From Burkholderia pseudomultivorans (GTDB lineage Bacteria; Pseudomonadota; Gammaproteobacteria; Burkholderiales; Burkholderiaceae), in assembly GCF_001718415.1 (NCBI RefSeq), contig NZ_CP013378.1, forward strand, positions 4,785,930-4,849,929: a stretch of DNA of 64,000 bases, written 5' to 3'. Of the stretch, positions 17,769-26,014 are shown in pieces (position 1 is the stretch's first letter; each line of letters opens with the position of its first letter). The notes beneath the pieces are model-generated. The model was given only the letters and a program-made list of their open reading frames with translations, ran no database searches and was not told the DNA's origin. Both the position numbers and the translations under genes were made by a program.

Positions 17769-20366
17769 ATGTCCAAAGCACTGATCATTGCGGAAAAGCC
17801 TTCTGTCGCGAACGACATCGCGCGCGCTTTGGGCGGCTTTACCAAGCATGACGAATACTTCGAGAGCGACGAATACGTCCTTTCGTCCGCTGTCGGCCAT
17901 CTGCTGGAAATCGCCGCTCCGGAAGAGTACGAGGTCAAGCGCGGGAAGTGGAGCTTCGCGCATCTGCCCGTCATCCCCCCGCATTTCGACCTGAACCCGA
18001 TCGCAAAAAGCGAGTCGCGCCTCAAGGTGCTCACCAAGCTGATGAAGCGCAAGGACGTCGACCGCCTGATCAACGCATGCGACGCGGGGCGCGAGGGCGA
18101 GCTGATTTTCCGCCTGATCGTGCAGCACGCGAAGGCCAAGCAACCGGTCCAACGCCTGTGGCTGCAGTCGATGACGCCGCAGGCGATCCGCGACGGTTTC
18201 GCGCACCTGCGCAGCGACAGCGACATGCAGCCGCTCGCCGACGCCGCACGCTGCCGCTCGGAAGCCGACTGGCTCGTCGGGATCAACGGCACCCGCGCAA
18301 TGACCGCGTTCAACAGCAAGGGCGGCGGCTTCTTCCTGACCACGGTCGGTCGCGTTCAGACGCCAACCTTGTCGATCGTCGTCGAACGTGAGGAGAAAAT
18401 CCGCCGCTTCGTCCCGCGCGACTACTGGGAAGTGAAGGCCGAATTCGCCTGCGCGGGCGGCTTCTACGAGGGCAAGTGGTTCGACCCGAAATTCAAGCGC
18501 GACGAATTCGACCCCGAGAAGCGCGATTCGCGTCTGTGGAGCCTGCCGGCGGCCGAAACGATCGTCGCCGCATGCCGCGACCAGCTCGGCACGGTCACCG
18601 AGGAATCGAAGCCGTCGACGCAACTGTCGCCGCTGCTGTTCGACCTGACCAGCCTGCAGCGCGAGGCGAACAGCCGCTTCGGCTTCTCCGCGAAGAACAC
18701 GCTCGGCCTCGCCCAGGCGCTGTACGAAAAGCACAAGGTGCTGACCTACCCGCGTACCGACGCGCGCGCGCTGCCGGAGGACTACATCTCGACCGTGAAG
18801 TCGACGCTCGAGATGCTCAAGGAGAGCCACAACTACCTGCCGCACGCGAAGCAGGTGCTCGACAAGGGCTGGGTGAAGCCGAACAAGCGGATCTTCGACA
18901 ACTCGAAGATCAGCGACCACTTCGCGATCATCCCGACGCTGCAGGCGCCGAAGTCGCTGTCCGAGCCCGAGCAGAAGCTGTACGACATGGTCGTGAAGCG
19001 CTTCCTCGCGGTGTTCTTCCCGGCGGCTGAATTCCGCGTTACGACGCGGATCACCGAAGTCGTCGGCCATCACTTCAAGACCGAAGGCAAGGTGCTCGTC
19101 GAGCCGGGCTGGCTGCAGGTGTACGGCCGCGACGCCGAAGGCGCGGACGCGAACCTCGTGCCGGTGCAGAAGGACGAGAAGGTGAAGACGGACGAGATCG
19201 CCGCCGTCGCGCTCGTGACGAAGCCGCCCGCACGCTACTCGGAAGCGACGCTGCTGTCGGCGATGGAAGGCGCGGGCAAGCTGGTCGAGGACGACGAACT
19301 GCGCGAGGCGATGGCCGCGAAGGGCCTGGGCACGCCGGCCACGCGCGCGGCGATCATCGAAGGGCTGCTCGGCGAGAAATACCTGGTGCGCGAAGGTCGC
19401 GAGCTGATCCCGACCGCAAAGGCCTTCCAGCTGATGACGCTGCTGCGCGGGCTGGGCGTGAAGGAACTGACCGCGCCCGAACTCACCGGCGAATGGGAAT
19501 ACAAGCTGTCGCAGATGGAGCGCGGCAACCTCGGGCGCGATGCGTTCATGCAGGAAATCGCCCGCATGACGCAGCAGATCGTCAAGCGCGCGAAGGAATA
19601 CGATTCCGACACGATCCCCGGCGATTACGCGACGCTCGAGACGCCGTGCCCGAACTGCGGCGGCCAGGTGAAGGAAAACTATCGCCGTTTCGCGTGCACG
19701 AAGTGCGACTTCTCGATCTCGAAGATCCCGGGCAGCCGGCAGTTCGAGATCGCGGAAGTCGAGGAACTGCTGCAGAAGAAGGAAATCGGGCCGCTGTCCG
19801 GTTTCCGCAGCAAGATGGGCCGGCCGTTCTCCGCGATCCTCAAGCTGTCGTTCGACGACGAGACGAAGAACTACAAGCTCGAGTTCGACTTCGGCCAGGA
19901 CCAGGGCGGCGAGGAAGGCGAGGCGCCCGACTTCTCCGCGCAGGAACCGGTCGGCGCGTGCCCGAAGTGCAAGGGCCGCGTGTTCGAGCACGGGATGAGC
20001 TACGTGTGCGAACACTCGGTCGCGAACCCGAAGACCTGCGACTTCCGCTCGGGCAAGGTGATCCTGCAGCAGGAAATCACGCGCGAGCAGATGGGCAAGC
20101 TGCTCGCCGACGGCCGCACCGACCTGCTGCCGAACTTCAAGTCGTCGCGCACCGGCCGCAACTTCAAGGCGTTCCTCGTGAAGCAGCCGGACGGCAAGAT
20201 CGGCTTCGAGTTCGAGAAGAAGGAACCGAAGGCGGCCGCCGCGAAGAAGACGGCGAAATCGGCGACGAAGGATGCCGAAACCGTGACGGAAGGCGCAGAA
20301 GAGAAACCGGCCCTGGCTCGCAAGACCGCCGCGCGCAAGACGACGACGCGCAAGACGGGCTCCTGA
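17769..20366 (+). CDS. topB: DNA topoisomerase III
   Basis: Type IA topoisomerase that relaxes and decatenates DNA. The 865-residue protein has an N-terminal TOPRIM domain (LIIAEKPSVANDIARAL; DAGREGELIF holds acidic residues), the catalytic tyrosine in TYPRTDARALPEDY (near residue 330) and family core motifs up to about residue 610. C-terminal zinc-finger-like cysteines follow (TPCPNCGG, FACTKCDF, GACPKCKGR) and a basic Lys/Ala/Thr tail. It is longer than E. coli TopB because of the C-terminal repeats. Followed by a strong terminator. Confidence 0.96.
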   Translation: MSKALIIAEKPSVANDIARALGGFTKHDEYFESDEYVLSSAVGHLLEIAAPEEYEVKRGKWSFAHLPVIPPHFDLNPIAKSESRLKVLTKLMKRKDVDRLINACDAGREGELIFRLIVQHAKAKQPVQRLWLQSMTPQAIRDGFAHLRSDSDMQPLADAARCRSEADWLVGINGTRAMTAFNSKGGGFFLTTVGRVQTPTLSIVVEREEKIRRFVPRDYWEVKAEFACAGGFYEGKWFDPKFKRDEFDPEKRDSRLWSLPAAETIVAACRDQLGTVTEESKPSTQLSPLLFDLTSLQREANSRFGFSAKNTLGLAQALYEKHKVLTYPRTDARALPEDYISTVKSTLEMLKESHNYLPHAKQVLDKGWVKPNKRIFDNSKISDHFAIIPTLQAPKSLSEPEQKLYDMVVKRFLAVFFPAAEFRVTTRITEVVGHHFKTEGKVLVEPGWLQVYGRDAEGADANLVPVQKDEKVKTDEIAAVALVTKPPARYSEATLLSAMEGAGKLVEDDELREAMAAKGLGTPATRAAIIEGLLGEKYLVREGRELIPTAKAFQLMTLLRGLGVKELTAPELTGEWEYKLSQMERGNLGRDAFMQEIARMTQQIVKRAKEYDSDTIPGDYATLETPCPNCGGQVKENYRRFACTKCDFSISKIPGSRQFEIAEVEELLQKKEIGPLSGFRSKMGRPFSAILKLSFDDETKNYKLEFDFGQDQGGEEGEAPDFSAQEPVGACPKCKGRVFEHGMSYVCEHSVANPKTCDFRSGKVILQQEITREQMGKLLADGRTDLLPNFKSSRTGRNFKAFLVKQPDGKIGFEFEKKEPKAAAAKKTAKSATKDAETVTEGAEEKPALARKTAARKTTTRKTGS

Positions 20367-20390
20367 CGGCCGGCCTCGGCAAACGGCCAT

Positions 20391-20427
20391 AAAAAAACGC
20401 GGATCGATCGCTCGATCCGCGTTTTTT
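20391..20427 (+). terminator. bidirectional Rho-independent terminator (topB / LysR gene)
   Basis: An 11-bp perfect stem ACGCGGATCGA/TCGATCCGCGT with a 4-nt loop, an A7 tract on the left and T6 on the right. It can stop topB transcripts rightward and the convergent LysR gene leftward. Confidence 0.92.
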
Positions 20428-20473
20428 CTTTTGCGCTGCCCGGGCGCGACGCGCGCCGCCCGGCCGTCGCGCG

Positions 20474-21523
20474 TTACAGCGGCGACGGCGCCGCGACGCG
20501 CGTGCGCGACGAGCGCGGCAGGCGCGGCGACAGGTTCGGGTCGGCCGACTCGGGCTGCTCGGCGCGCGTCTCGACGCCGATCGGCGCGAGCGCCGCGCCC
20601 TGCGCAGCCCACTGCTCGCCCATCGTCGCATCGGTCGAATGGCTGAAGTATTCGACGAGGTGATCGATGAAGGTGCGCACCTTCGCCGGCAGATGGCGCC
20701 GGCTCGGATAGGCGATGTTGATCTCGACCTGCGGCAGCCGGAAATCCGGCAGCAGCCGCACCAGCGCGCCGCGTGCGATGTCGCCGCCGATCAGGTAGCT
20801 CGGCAGGATCGCGACGCCCATCCCGAGCAGCGCGAACTGGCGCAGCATCGCGGTGTTGTTCGCGACGATCACGTTGGTCGGGCGCACCCGCACTTCGCCA
20901 TCAGGCCCCGTAAACACGCGCTCGTCGCCCCAGTATTCGGTCGGCAGGCTCAGGCTCGGGTGCTCGGCGAGCTGTTCCGGATGCGTCGGCACGCCGTGCT
21001 TCTCCAGATAGCTCGGCGTCGCGCACACCGTCATGCAGCCCGTGGTCAGCCGCCGCGTGACGATGCTCGCGCTGCGCATCTGGCGCGTGACCACGATCCC
21101 GACGTCGAAGCCTTCCTCGACGAGATCGACCTGCCGGTCGACCAGCGTCAGATCCGGCACCACTTTCGGGAAATGCTCGGTGTACGACTGCAGCACCGGC
21201 GCCAGGTTATGCAGGCCGAACACCACGGGCGCGACGATGCGCAGCGTGCCGACCGGCTCGTGATTGCGCGCGACGACCATCTGTTCGACGTCCTCGAGCT
21301 CGTCGAGAATCTGGCGCGCGCGCTCCAGATAGACCTGGCCCGACTCCGTCAGCGAAAGGCTGCGCGTGGTACGGTTCAGCAGACGCGTGCCGAGCCGGCC
21401 TTCCAGATCGGCAACGTGGCGCGTCGCGACCGCGTTGGAGATATCCATTGCACTCGCGGCCCGCGCGAAACTGCCGAGATCCGCAACCTTGACGAACACG
21501 CGCATCGACTGCAAATGATCCAT
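20474..21523 (-). CDS. LysR-family transcriptional regulator
   Basis: A 349-residue DNA-binding regulator. The N-terminal winged helix (MRVFVKVADLGSFARAASAMDISNAVATRHVADLEGRLGTRLLNRTTRSLSLTESG) is followed by a type 2 periplasmic-binding-like effector domain to about residue 295. A non-homologous C-terminal extension of about 50 residues ends in a basic stretch. It is divergent from the D-2-hydroxyacid dehydrogenase gene across a 420-bp gap containing a palindrome, so it may control that gene (inference). The effector is unknown. Confidence 0.92.
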   Translation of the reverse strand: MDHLQSMRVFVKVADLGSFARAASAMDISNAVATRHVADLEGRLGTRLLNRTTRSLSLTESGQVYLERARQILDELEDVEQMVVARNHEPVGTLRIVAPVVFGLHNLAPVLQSYTEHFPKVVPDLTLVDRQVDLVEEGFDVGIVVTRQMRSASIVTRRLTTGCMTVCATPSYLEKHGVPTHPEQLAEHPSLSLPTEYWGDERVFTGPDGEVRVRPTNVIVANNTAMLRQFALLGMGVAILPSYLIGGDIARGALVRLLPDFRLPQVEINIAYPSRRHLPAKVRTFIDHLVEYFSHSTDATMGEQWAAQGAALAPIGVETRAEQPESADPNLSPRLPRSSRTRVAAPSPL

Positions 21524-21945
21524 AAACGACTCCTGCCGCTGTTACAACTTCAAAAAGTTGAAGCAAATGCGTAATTCTCCTACGACAGCGGAAATGATGC
21601 AGAGTTGCCTAACACGGCCGTGAATCGAGATAAAAATAGTCAAAAATCCTCGGTCTGGGCGGATAGTTGATCCAATTATTCTGATTGGAGCAACAATTGG
21701 GTGAACCTCGTCGGGTAAACGGCCGAATCAGGAAGGACGTATTTGATGCGACACAGCATCGCACCGGCCTGACCGCGCGGGAACGCCGCCGGCGAGACCG
21801 CCGCCGATTGCGGCGGAGCGTAACAACCTGTTAAAAAGACACCACGAACGCGGCCGCCGTAGCATCATGTCGGCCCCGGCCGGGCGGGACGGGCGCGCGA
21901 CGTGCGCCGCCGCCACTGGATTCAACGCGCGACACCCCGCTCACC
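21524..21945. promoter_or_regulatory. divergent regulatory region, LysR gene / hydroxyacid dehydrogenase gene
   Basis: About 420 bp without a gene and locally richer in A/T (around 21540-21700). It holds the inverted repeat TCCAAT-N7-ATTGGA (21671-21689) and a further ACAATTGG nearby, suitable as a regulator operator. No confident promoter pair was assigned. Confidence 0.45.
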
Positions 21946-22959
21946 ATGAAAATTGCCATCCTCGACGACTACCAGGACGCCGTCCGCAAGCTGAACTGCT
22001 TCGAGATGCTCGCCGACCACGACGTGAAGGTCTTCAACAACACGGTGCGCGGCCTGGGACAACTCGCGAGCCGCCTCGCGGAAGTCGAGGCGCTCGTGCT
22101 GATTCGCGAACGCACGCAAATCTCGTCGCAACTGCTCGCAAAACTGCCGAATCTGCGCATGATCAGCCAGACCGGCCGCGTGTCGAGCCACATCGACCTC
22201 GAAGCCTGTACCGACCGCGGCATCGCGGTGCTCGAAGGCACCGGTTCGCCGATCGCGCCGGCCGAGCTGACCTGGGCGCTCGTGATGGCCGCCCAGCGCC
22301 GCATTCCGCAGTACGTCGCGAACCTGAAGCAGGGCGCGTGGCAGCAGTCGGGCCTGAAGACCTCGGCGCTGCCGCCGAACTTCGGCCTCGGCCAAGTGCT
22401 GCGCGGCCAGACGCTCGGCATCTGGGGCTACGGCAAGATCGGCCGGCTGGTTGCCGGCTATGGCAAGGCGTTCGGAATGAACGTGCTGATCTGGGGCCGC
22501 GAGCATTCGCTCGAAGCCGCGCGCGCCGACGGCTACACGGCCGCCGACAGCCGCGAGGCGCTGTTCGAGCAGAGCGACGTGCTGTCGCTGCACCTGCGGC
22601 TGCACGACGACACGCGCGGCATCGTCAAGCAGGACGACCTGATGCGGATGAAGCCGACCTCGCTGCTCGTCAACACGAGCCGCGCGGAATTGCTCGAGGA
22701 AAACGCGCTCGTCAATGCGCTGTCGCACAACCGGCCCGGGATGGTCGCGATCGACGTGTTCGAGAGCGAGCCGATCCTGCAGGGCTACAGCCTGCTGCGC
22801 ATGGAAAACGTGATCTGCACGCCGCACATCGGCTATGTCGAGCGCGAAAGCTACGAGCTGTATTTCAGCGCGGCGTTCAGGAACATCCTCGCGTTCGACC
22901 AGGGCGACATGTCGAGCGTCGCCAATCCGGAAGCGCTGACGCCGATCCGCAAGCGCTGA
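21946..22959 (+). CDS. D-2-hydroxyacid dehydrogenase family protein
   Basis: NAD-dependent 2-hydroxyacid oxidoreductase of 337 residues, SerA/LdhA type. The nucleotide-binding motif is GIWGYGKIGRLVAGYGKAFG (about 160-180). The catalytic triad appears as Arg in NTSRAELLEENAL, Glu in VFESEPILQ and His in CTPHIGYVE. It is close to putative phosphoglycerate dehydrogenases but lacks the C-terminal ACT domain, so a role in serine synthesis is unproven. The substrate is unknown. Confidence 0.9.
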   Translation: MKIAILDDYQDAVRKLNCFEMLADHDVKVFNNTVRGLGQLASRLAEVEALVLIRERTQISSQLLAKLPNLRMISQTGRVSSHIDLEACTDRGIAVLEGTGSPIAPAELTWALVMAAQRRIPQYVANLKQGAWQQSGLKTSALPPNFGLGQVLRGQTLGIWGYGKIGRLVAGYGKAFGMNVLIWGREHSLEAARADGYTAADSREALFEQSDVLSLHLRLHDDTRGIVKQDDLMRMKPTSLLVNTSRAELLEENALVNALSHNRPGMVAIDVFESEPILQGYSLLRMENVICTPHIGYVERESYELYFSAAFRNILAFDQGDMSSVANPEALTPIRKR

Positions 22960-22981
22960 TTGCGCGGGCCGCGCACGCCGC

Positions 22982-23019
22982 GCGGCCGCGTGGCCGCCTT
23001 CAGGCGGCCACGCGGCCGC
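22982..23019. repeat. 17-bp perfect inverted repeat spanning the patatin gene stop codon
   Basis: GCGGCCGCGTGGCCGCC (22982-22998) and its exact reverse complement (23003-23019) flank a 4-nt loop. The stop codon of the leftward lipase gene (23000-23002) lies in the loop. There is no T tract; it sits between two convergent genes. Confidence 0.8.
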
Positions 23020-23866
23020 CCGTCATCGCGCCGACGCGCGTGAGGAAATGCTCGCCGTCGCGCCGCCCGAGGTCGTACGCATGCTGCATCTGCGACGGAC
23101 TCGTGTAATCCCAGCTCGAAATCGGCACCTTGCTCGACGGCTGCACGTACAGCCGCCGCTGGTCGCCGTGCGCGACCGTGAACATCTGCGGACGCGGATA
23201 CAGCCGCGTGACGAGCACCAGCACGTCGCCCGGCGACGCGTCGAGCGCGCCGACCGGCACGTTGTCGACCATCCCGCCGTCGAGCACCGGCCGGCCGCCG
23301 CGGCGCAACACCGGCGTAAACGGCGGCGTGCACGACGACTGCAGGATCAGGTCGGCGAGGTCTTCGACGCTCGCGCACGCCTGCGCGCGCATGAACTCCG
23401 GGCGAAAGCCGAGTGCGCGCCCGAGCGTCGGATGCAGCGTCTTGCGTACGTATTTCTCGATGTTGTAAGCGACGAGGCCGGCGGCGACCGCGCTGCGTGC
23501 GCCGAGCCAGCGCGGCACGTGCGACACGCCGATGCGGATTTCCGGTGCCGCGGCGAGCTTCTCGAACGGTTCGCCGTAGATGTCGAGCAGCGCCTGGCGG
23601 TAGATCCTGTAATGCGGAAATACCGGCTCGCGGCCGAACAGGTTGCCCCAGTACGCGTTCTTCCGGTTATGACGCAGCGCCTGCTCGTAATAGCGCATGA
23701 CCCACGCGGCGTCGCGCGTATACAGCATGCAGGCCGTCGCGGCGCCGGCCGAGATCCCCGCGATCACGCGCGGACGCAGGCCGAGCGCGGGCTGGGCAAC
23801 GTCCCAGAAGCCGGCCTGCCACCAGCAGCGGTTGCCGCCGCCGGCAAAGACGATCTGGTCGAACAT
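23000..23866 (-). CDS. patatin-like phospholipase
   Basis: Serine acyl hydrolase of 288 residues. It has the oxyanion motif FAGGGNRCWWQAGF at the N-terminus, the nucleophile elbow GISAGAATA (GxSxG, about residue 40) and the catalytic aspartate in VLDGGMVDNVP (about 205), the normal patatin Ser-Asp dyad. There is no signal peptide, so the site of action is probably cytosolic or membrane-surface. The start MFDQIVFAGGG was chosen because the conserved glycine-rich motif begins at residue 9. It starts 8 bp after the thioesterase stop, so the two are likely one transcript. Confidence 0.9.
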   Translation of the reverse strand: MFDQIVFAGGGNRCWWQAGFWDVAQPALGLRPRVIAGISAGAATACMLYTRDAAWVMRYYEQALRHNRKNAYWGNLFGREPVFPHYRIYRQALLDIYGEPFEKLAAAPEIRIGVSHVPRWLGARSAVAAGLVAYNIEKYVRKTLHPTLGRALGFRPEFMRAQACASVEDLADLILQSSCTPPFTPVLRRGGRPVLDGGMVDNVPVGALDASPGDVLVLVTRLYPRPQMFTVAHGDQRRLYVQPSSKVPISSWDYTSPSQMQHAYDLGRRDGEHFLTRVGAMTGGRVAA

Positions 23867-23874
23867 CGGGCCGC

Positions 23875-24279
23875 TCAATTGACGAGCGCGTAGGTCGACG
23901 TCGCGTGGACGGCCATGTTGCCGTCCTCGTCGAACAGTTCGACCTCTCCGAACACGAGATTGCGGCCCATGCGCAGCACACGGGCGGTGACGAGCACGTC
24001 GCCCTTGCGGACCGGGCGCATGAAATTCGTGTTCAGCGACACGGTCGTCATCGGCCGAAACTCGCCGAGCGCCGCCGAGATCGCGACCACCATCGCGGTG
24101 TCGGCCGCGGCCGTGAAGACCTGGCCGCAGATCCCGCCGCCGGAATGACGGAATTCGCCGGAAAACGGCAGACGCAACGTCACGCTGTCGTCGTCGATCG
24201 ATACGGGGACCAGGTTCAGCGAGCGGACCCACGGGGCCAGCAGGCGATTCAGCAATTCGCGGACTGCGTTCTCGTCCAT
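23875..24279 (-). CDS. PaaI-family (hotdog) acyl-CoA thioesterase
   Basis: A 134-residue single-hotdog protein that would hydrolyse acyl-CoA thioesters. HSGGGICGQVFTAAADTAMVVAI carries the family helix, and TTVSLNTNFMRPVRKGDVLVTARVLRMGRNLVFGEVEL forms the usual strand set. The start MDENAVREL is chosen; an in-frame ATG 57 bp upstream would add a non-homologous stretch. It precedes the patatin-like lipase, suggesting lipid or acyl turnover as a joint role (inference). Confidence 0.88.
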   Translation of the reverse strand: MDENAVRELLNRLLAPWVRSLNLVPVSIDDDSVTLRLPFSGEFRHSGGGICGQVFTAAADTAMVVAISAALGEFRPMTTVSLNTNFMRPVRKGDVLVTARVLRMGRNLVFGEVELFDEDGNMAVHATSTYALVN

Positions 24280-24427
24280 CTTCGGATGTCCAGAAAACGT
24301 TGCGCGACCGCCGCGCAACAGGATGGACGTCATCATACCGGGAGCGCGTCAACTGCGATGACTCGTCATGGTCGTGTCAGCTCCGGCCCCGGTGACGAAA
24401 TATTTTTGAGAAATTTGCAGAAAGGGC

Positions 24428-24456
24428 TTGCCAAGCCTTCGGAAGCCGGGCATAAT
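24428..24456 (+). promoter_or_regulatory. sigma-70 promoter of tRNA-Lys
   Basis: TTGCCA (24428-24433), 17-bp spacer, CATAAT (24451-24456), 13 bp before the tRNA 5' end. Confidence 0.75.
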
Positions 24457-24469
24457 CTTTCTTCTGTTG

Positions 24470-24545
24470 GGGGCGTTAGCTCAGTTGGTAGAGCAGCGGA
24501 CTCTTAATCCGTAGGTCGAGTGTTCGAGTCACTCACGCCCCACCA
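24470..24545 (+). tRNA. tRNA-Lys (anticodon CTT)
   Basis: A 76-nt cloverleaf with encoded CCA. The acceptor stem is GGGGCGT/ACGCCCC, the D arm GCTCAGTTGGTAGAGC, the anticodon arm GCGGA-CTCTTAA-TCCGT (anticodon CTT) and the T arm GAGTG-TTCGAGT-CACTC. Accessory DNA begins directly downstream. Confidence 0.96.
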
Positions 24546-24553
24546 AAGAATTC

Positions 24554-24585
24554 AAGGGCTTAGCAGCGATGCTAAGCCCTTTTTT
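24554..24585 (+). terminator. terminator of tRNA-Lys
   Basis: A 12-bp stem AAGGGCTTAGCA/TGCTAAGCCCTT with a 4-nt loop, running into T residues. Confidence 0.9.
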
Positions 24586-24726
24586 CTTTCCATCACCCCT
24601 CGATATTAGACGCTGTCCAATATCGAGCATCCATATTCCTCCCCTAGCCTGCCAATTCAGACAGCATCGTTCCCCCGCTACCCAGCGTGCTCATTCCTCT
24701 GCGGATTTCTTCCATACGAGGGTTCG

Positions 24727-25248
24727 ATGGGCTTCGCATTCATTCGAGACGGTGACACAACCTCTCACGGCGGGCGCGTTATCGCCAGCGATATGACCAA
24801 CACCGTCGACGGAAAGGCGCTGGCTCTGCTCGGCGACATGGTTTCATGTCCGCGCTGCGGCGGCGTCTATCCGATCGTCAAGATCAAGGCAGACCTGCAC
24901 ATGACGTTCAACGGACGTCCGGTCGCGTCCGACGGCGACATGACCGCGTGCGGCGCGACCCTGATCGCCTCCCAAAGCACCACAACGGCGTCCCCGACAT
25001 CGGGCGCCGGCGCGCCAGTTGGCGGCGGCAGGAGCGTCGTCGCACAGAACGATGGTCCGAATCGCGGCCGCTTCCAGGTCGTCGACGACAACACGCGCCT
25101 CCCCATTGCGAACCATCCGTATACGGTCACATCGGCGGACGGCCAAACGATCCACGGCACAACGGACGCAGACGGCCATACGGACTGGCTGAACACGCAA
25201 CAAGCCGCGTCACTATCGTTCCGCCAACCGGGCACCAGCAAGGCATGA
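24727..25248 (+). CDS. PAAR-domain protein with C-terminal extension (type VI secretion spike tip)
   Basis: The 173-residue protein starts with a PAAR domain (about 1-90: FIRDGDTTSHGGRVIASD, ALLGDMVSCPRCGGVYPIV, GRPVASDGDMTACGATLIAS), which caps the VgrG spike of the type VI secretion system and carries cargo. A Ser/Thr/Gly linker is followed by a small predicted beta domain (about 113-168: FQVVDDNTRLPIANHPYTV, GTTDADGHTDW) resembling the transthyretin-like extensions on some PAAR proteins. Its stop overlaps the ATG of the nuclease gene (ATGA). There is no vgrG nearby, so the module is an orphan. Confidence 0.92.
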   Translation: MGFAFIRDGDTTSHGGRVIASDMTNTVDGKALALLGDMVSCPRCGGVYPIVKIKADLHMTFNGRPVASDGDMTACGATLIASQSTTTASPTSGAGAPVGGGRSVVAQNDGPNRGRFQVVDDNTRLPIANHPYTVTSADGQTIHGTTDADGHTDWLNTQQAASLSFRQPGTSKA

Positions 25249-26009
25249 CCGACTATTCGAGCAGCTCGGCAGCCGGCGCGAGCAAGGGAGACGGCAACAC
25301 GACCGTCGTCGGGCTCGACGGTCGTTTGTCGGGGAAGGACAAGGAAGTGCTCTGCGGCGTTATGTGCCCGTGCGCGCGCATTGGCGTCGCGACGCGCGAA
25401 GACAAACGAGGCAGGTCAAGAACGCTCAGACAGGCGTGCGTCGCCCAACGGCTGGACGCCATGAACGCCGATGCCCGAAAAAGATACGGCGCACCCACCG
25501 AGTATCTGCCGGAAGTCAGCTACGACATGAGCCCGACACCACCAGCTCCCCCGGTCCCGATCATGGACGAAGCGAGTCCGCTGCGCCCCGATTCGCTTGT
25601 CGACTGGATCCGCGATAATTGGCCGGGTAGCATGAAAGGCTATCGCGACGGGAAGAAGGCGGGGTTGGATCAAACGCGTCGTCCCGATGTCGTGATTGTT
25701 CGCGATCCCACTCTGCCGCCCGAGCAATCGAATATCAAAACGGTCGTCGAAATGAAGTTCGAGGATTCATACGGCGATCGTCAAAAGGAGGCATACGTGC
25801 GAATCGCTGGCAGCGACAAAAAGGTCGCGACGCTTCGCCCCGCTGACTGCGGATGCCGCGATGACGAACCGGACGAGAAGCCCGTGCGATCGACGCAAAC
25901 TCAAACCGACGTCGAGTCGATTTTCGGCGTCAGTCCGGCCGGGCCAGGCCGCGCGCTGCCCGCTCCGACCCCACTTCCGCCGGGCGTTCCCGGCTTCGTG
26001 CTCCCCTGA
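25245..26009 (+). CDS. putative type VI secretion effector, PD-(D/E)xK nuclease (VRR-NUC-like)
   Basis: A 254-residue protein coupled to the PAAR gene by a 4-bp overlap. The centre (about 118-190) has the order LVDWIRDNWP, KGYRDGKKAGLDQTRRPDVVIV, VVEMKFEDSY and RQKEAYVRIAG. This gives D148, E169-x-K171 and a following Q180, the layout of VRR-NUC nucleases in the PD-(D/E)xK superfamily. An upstream Cys-containing segment (VLCGVMCPCARIGV) is also shared by PAAR-linked toxins. Position between a PAAR protein and a DUF3396 protein points to an antibacterial DNase delivered by type VI secretion. Nuclease activity is inferred, not shown. Confidence 0.82.
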   Translation: MTDYSSSSAAGASKGDGNTTVVGLDGRLSGKDKEVLCGVMCPCARIGVATREDKRGRSRTLRQACVAQRLDAMNADARKRYGAPTEYLPEVSYDMSPTPPAPPVPIMDEASPLRPDSLVDWIRDNWPGSMKGYRDGKKAGLDQTRRPDVVIVRDPTLPPEQSNIKTVVEMKFEDSYGDRQKEAYVRIAGSDKKVATLRPADCGCRDDEPDEKPVRSTQTQTDVESIFGVSPAGPGRALPAPTPLPPGVPGFVLP

Positions 26010-26014
26010 ATGCC

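Noticed and set aside
17310..20612. 1100-codon minus-strand frame opposite topB
   Set aside because: Antisense to a complete topoisomerase III; no domain visible in it.
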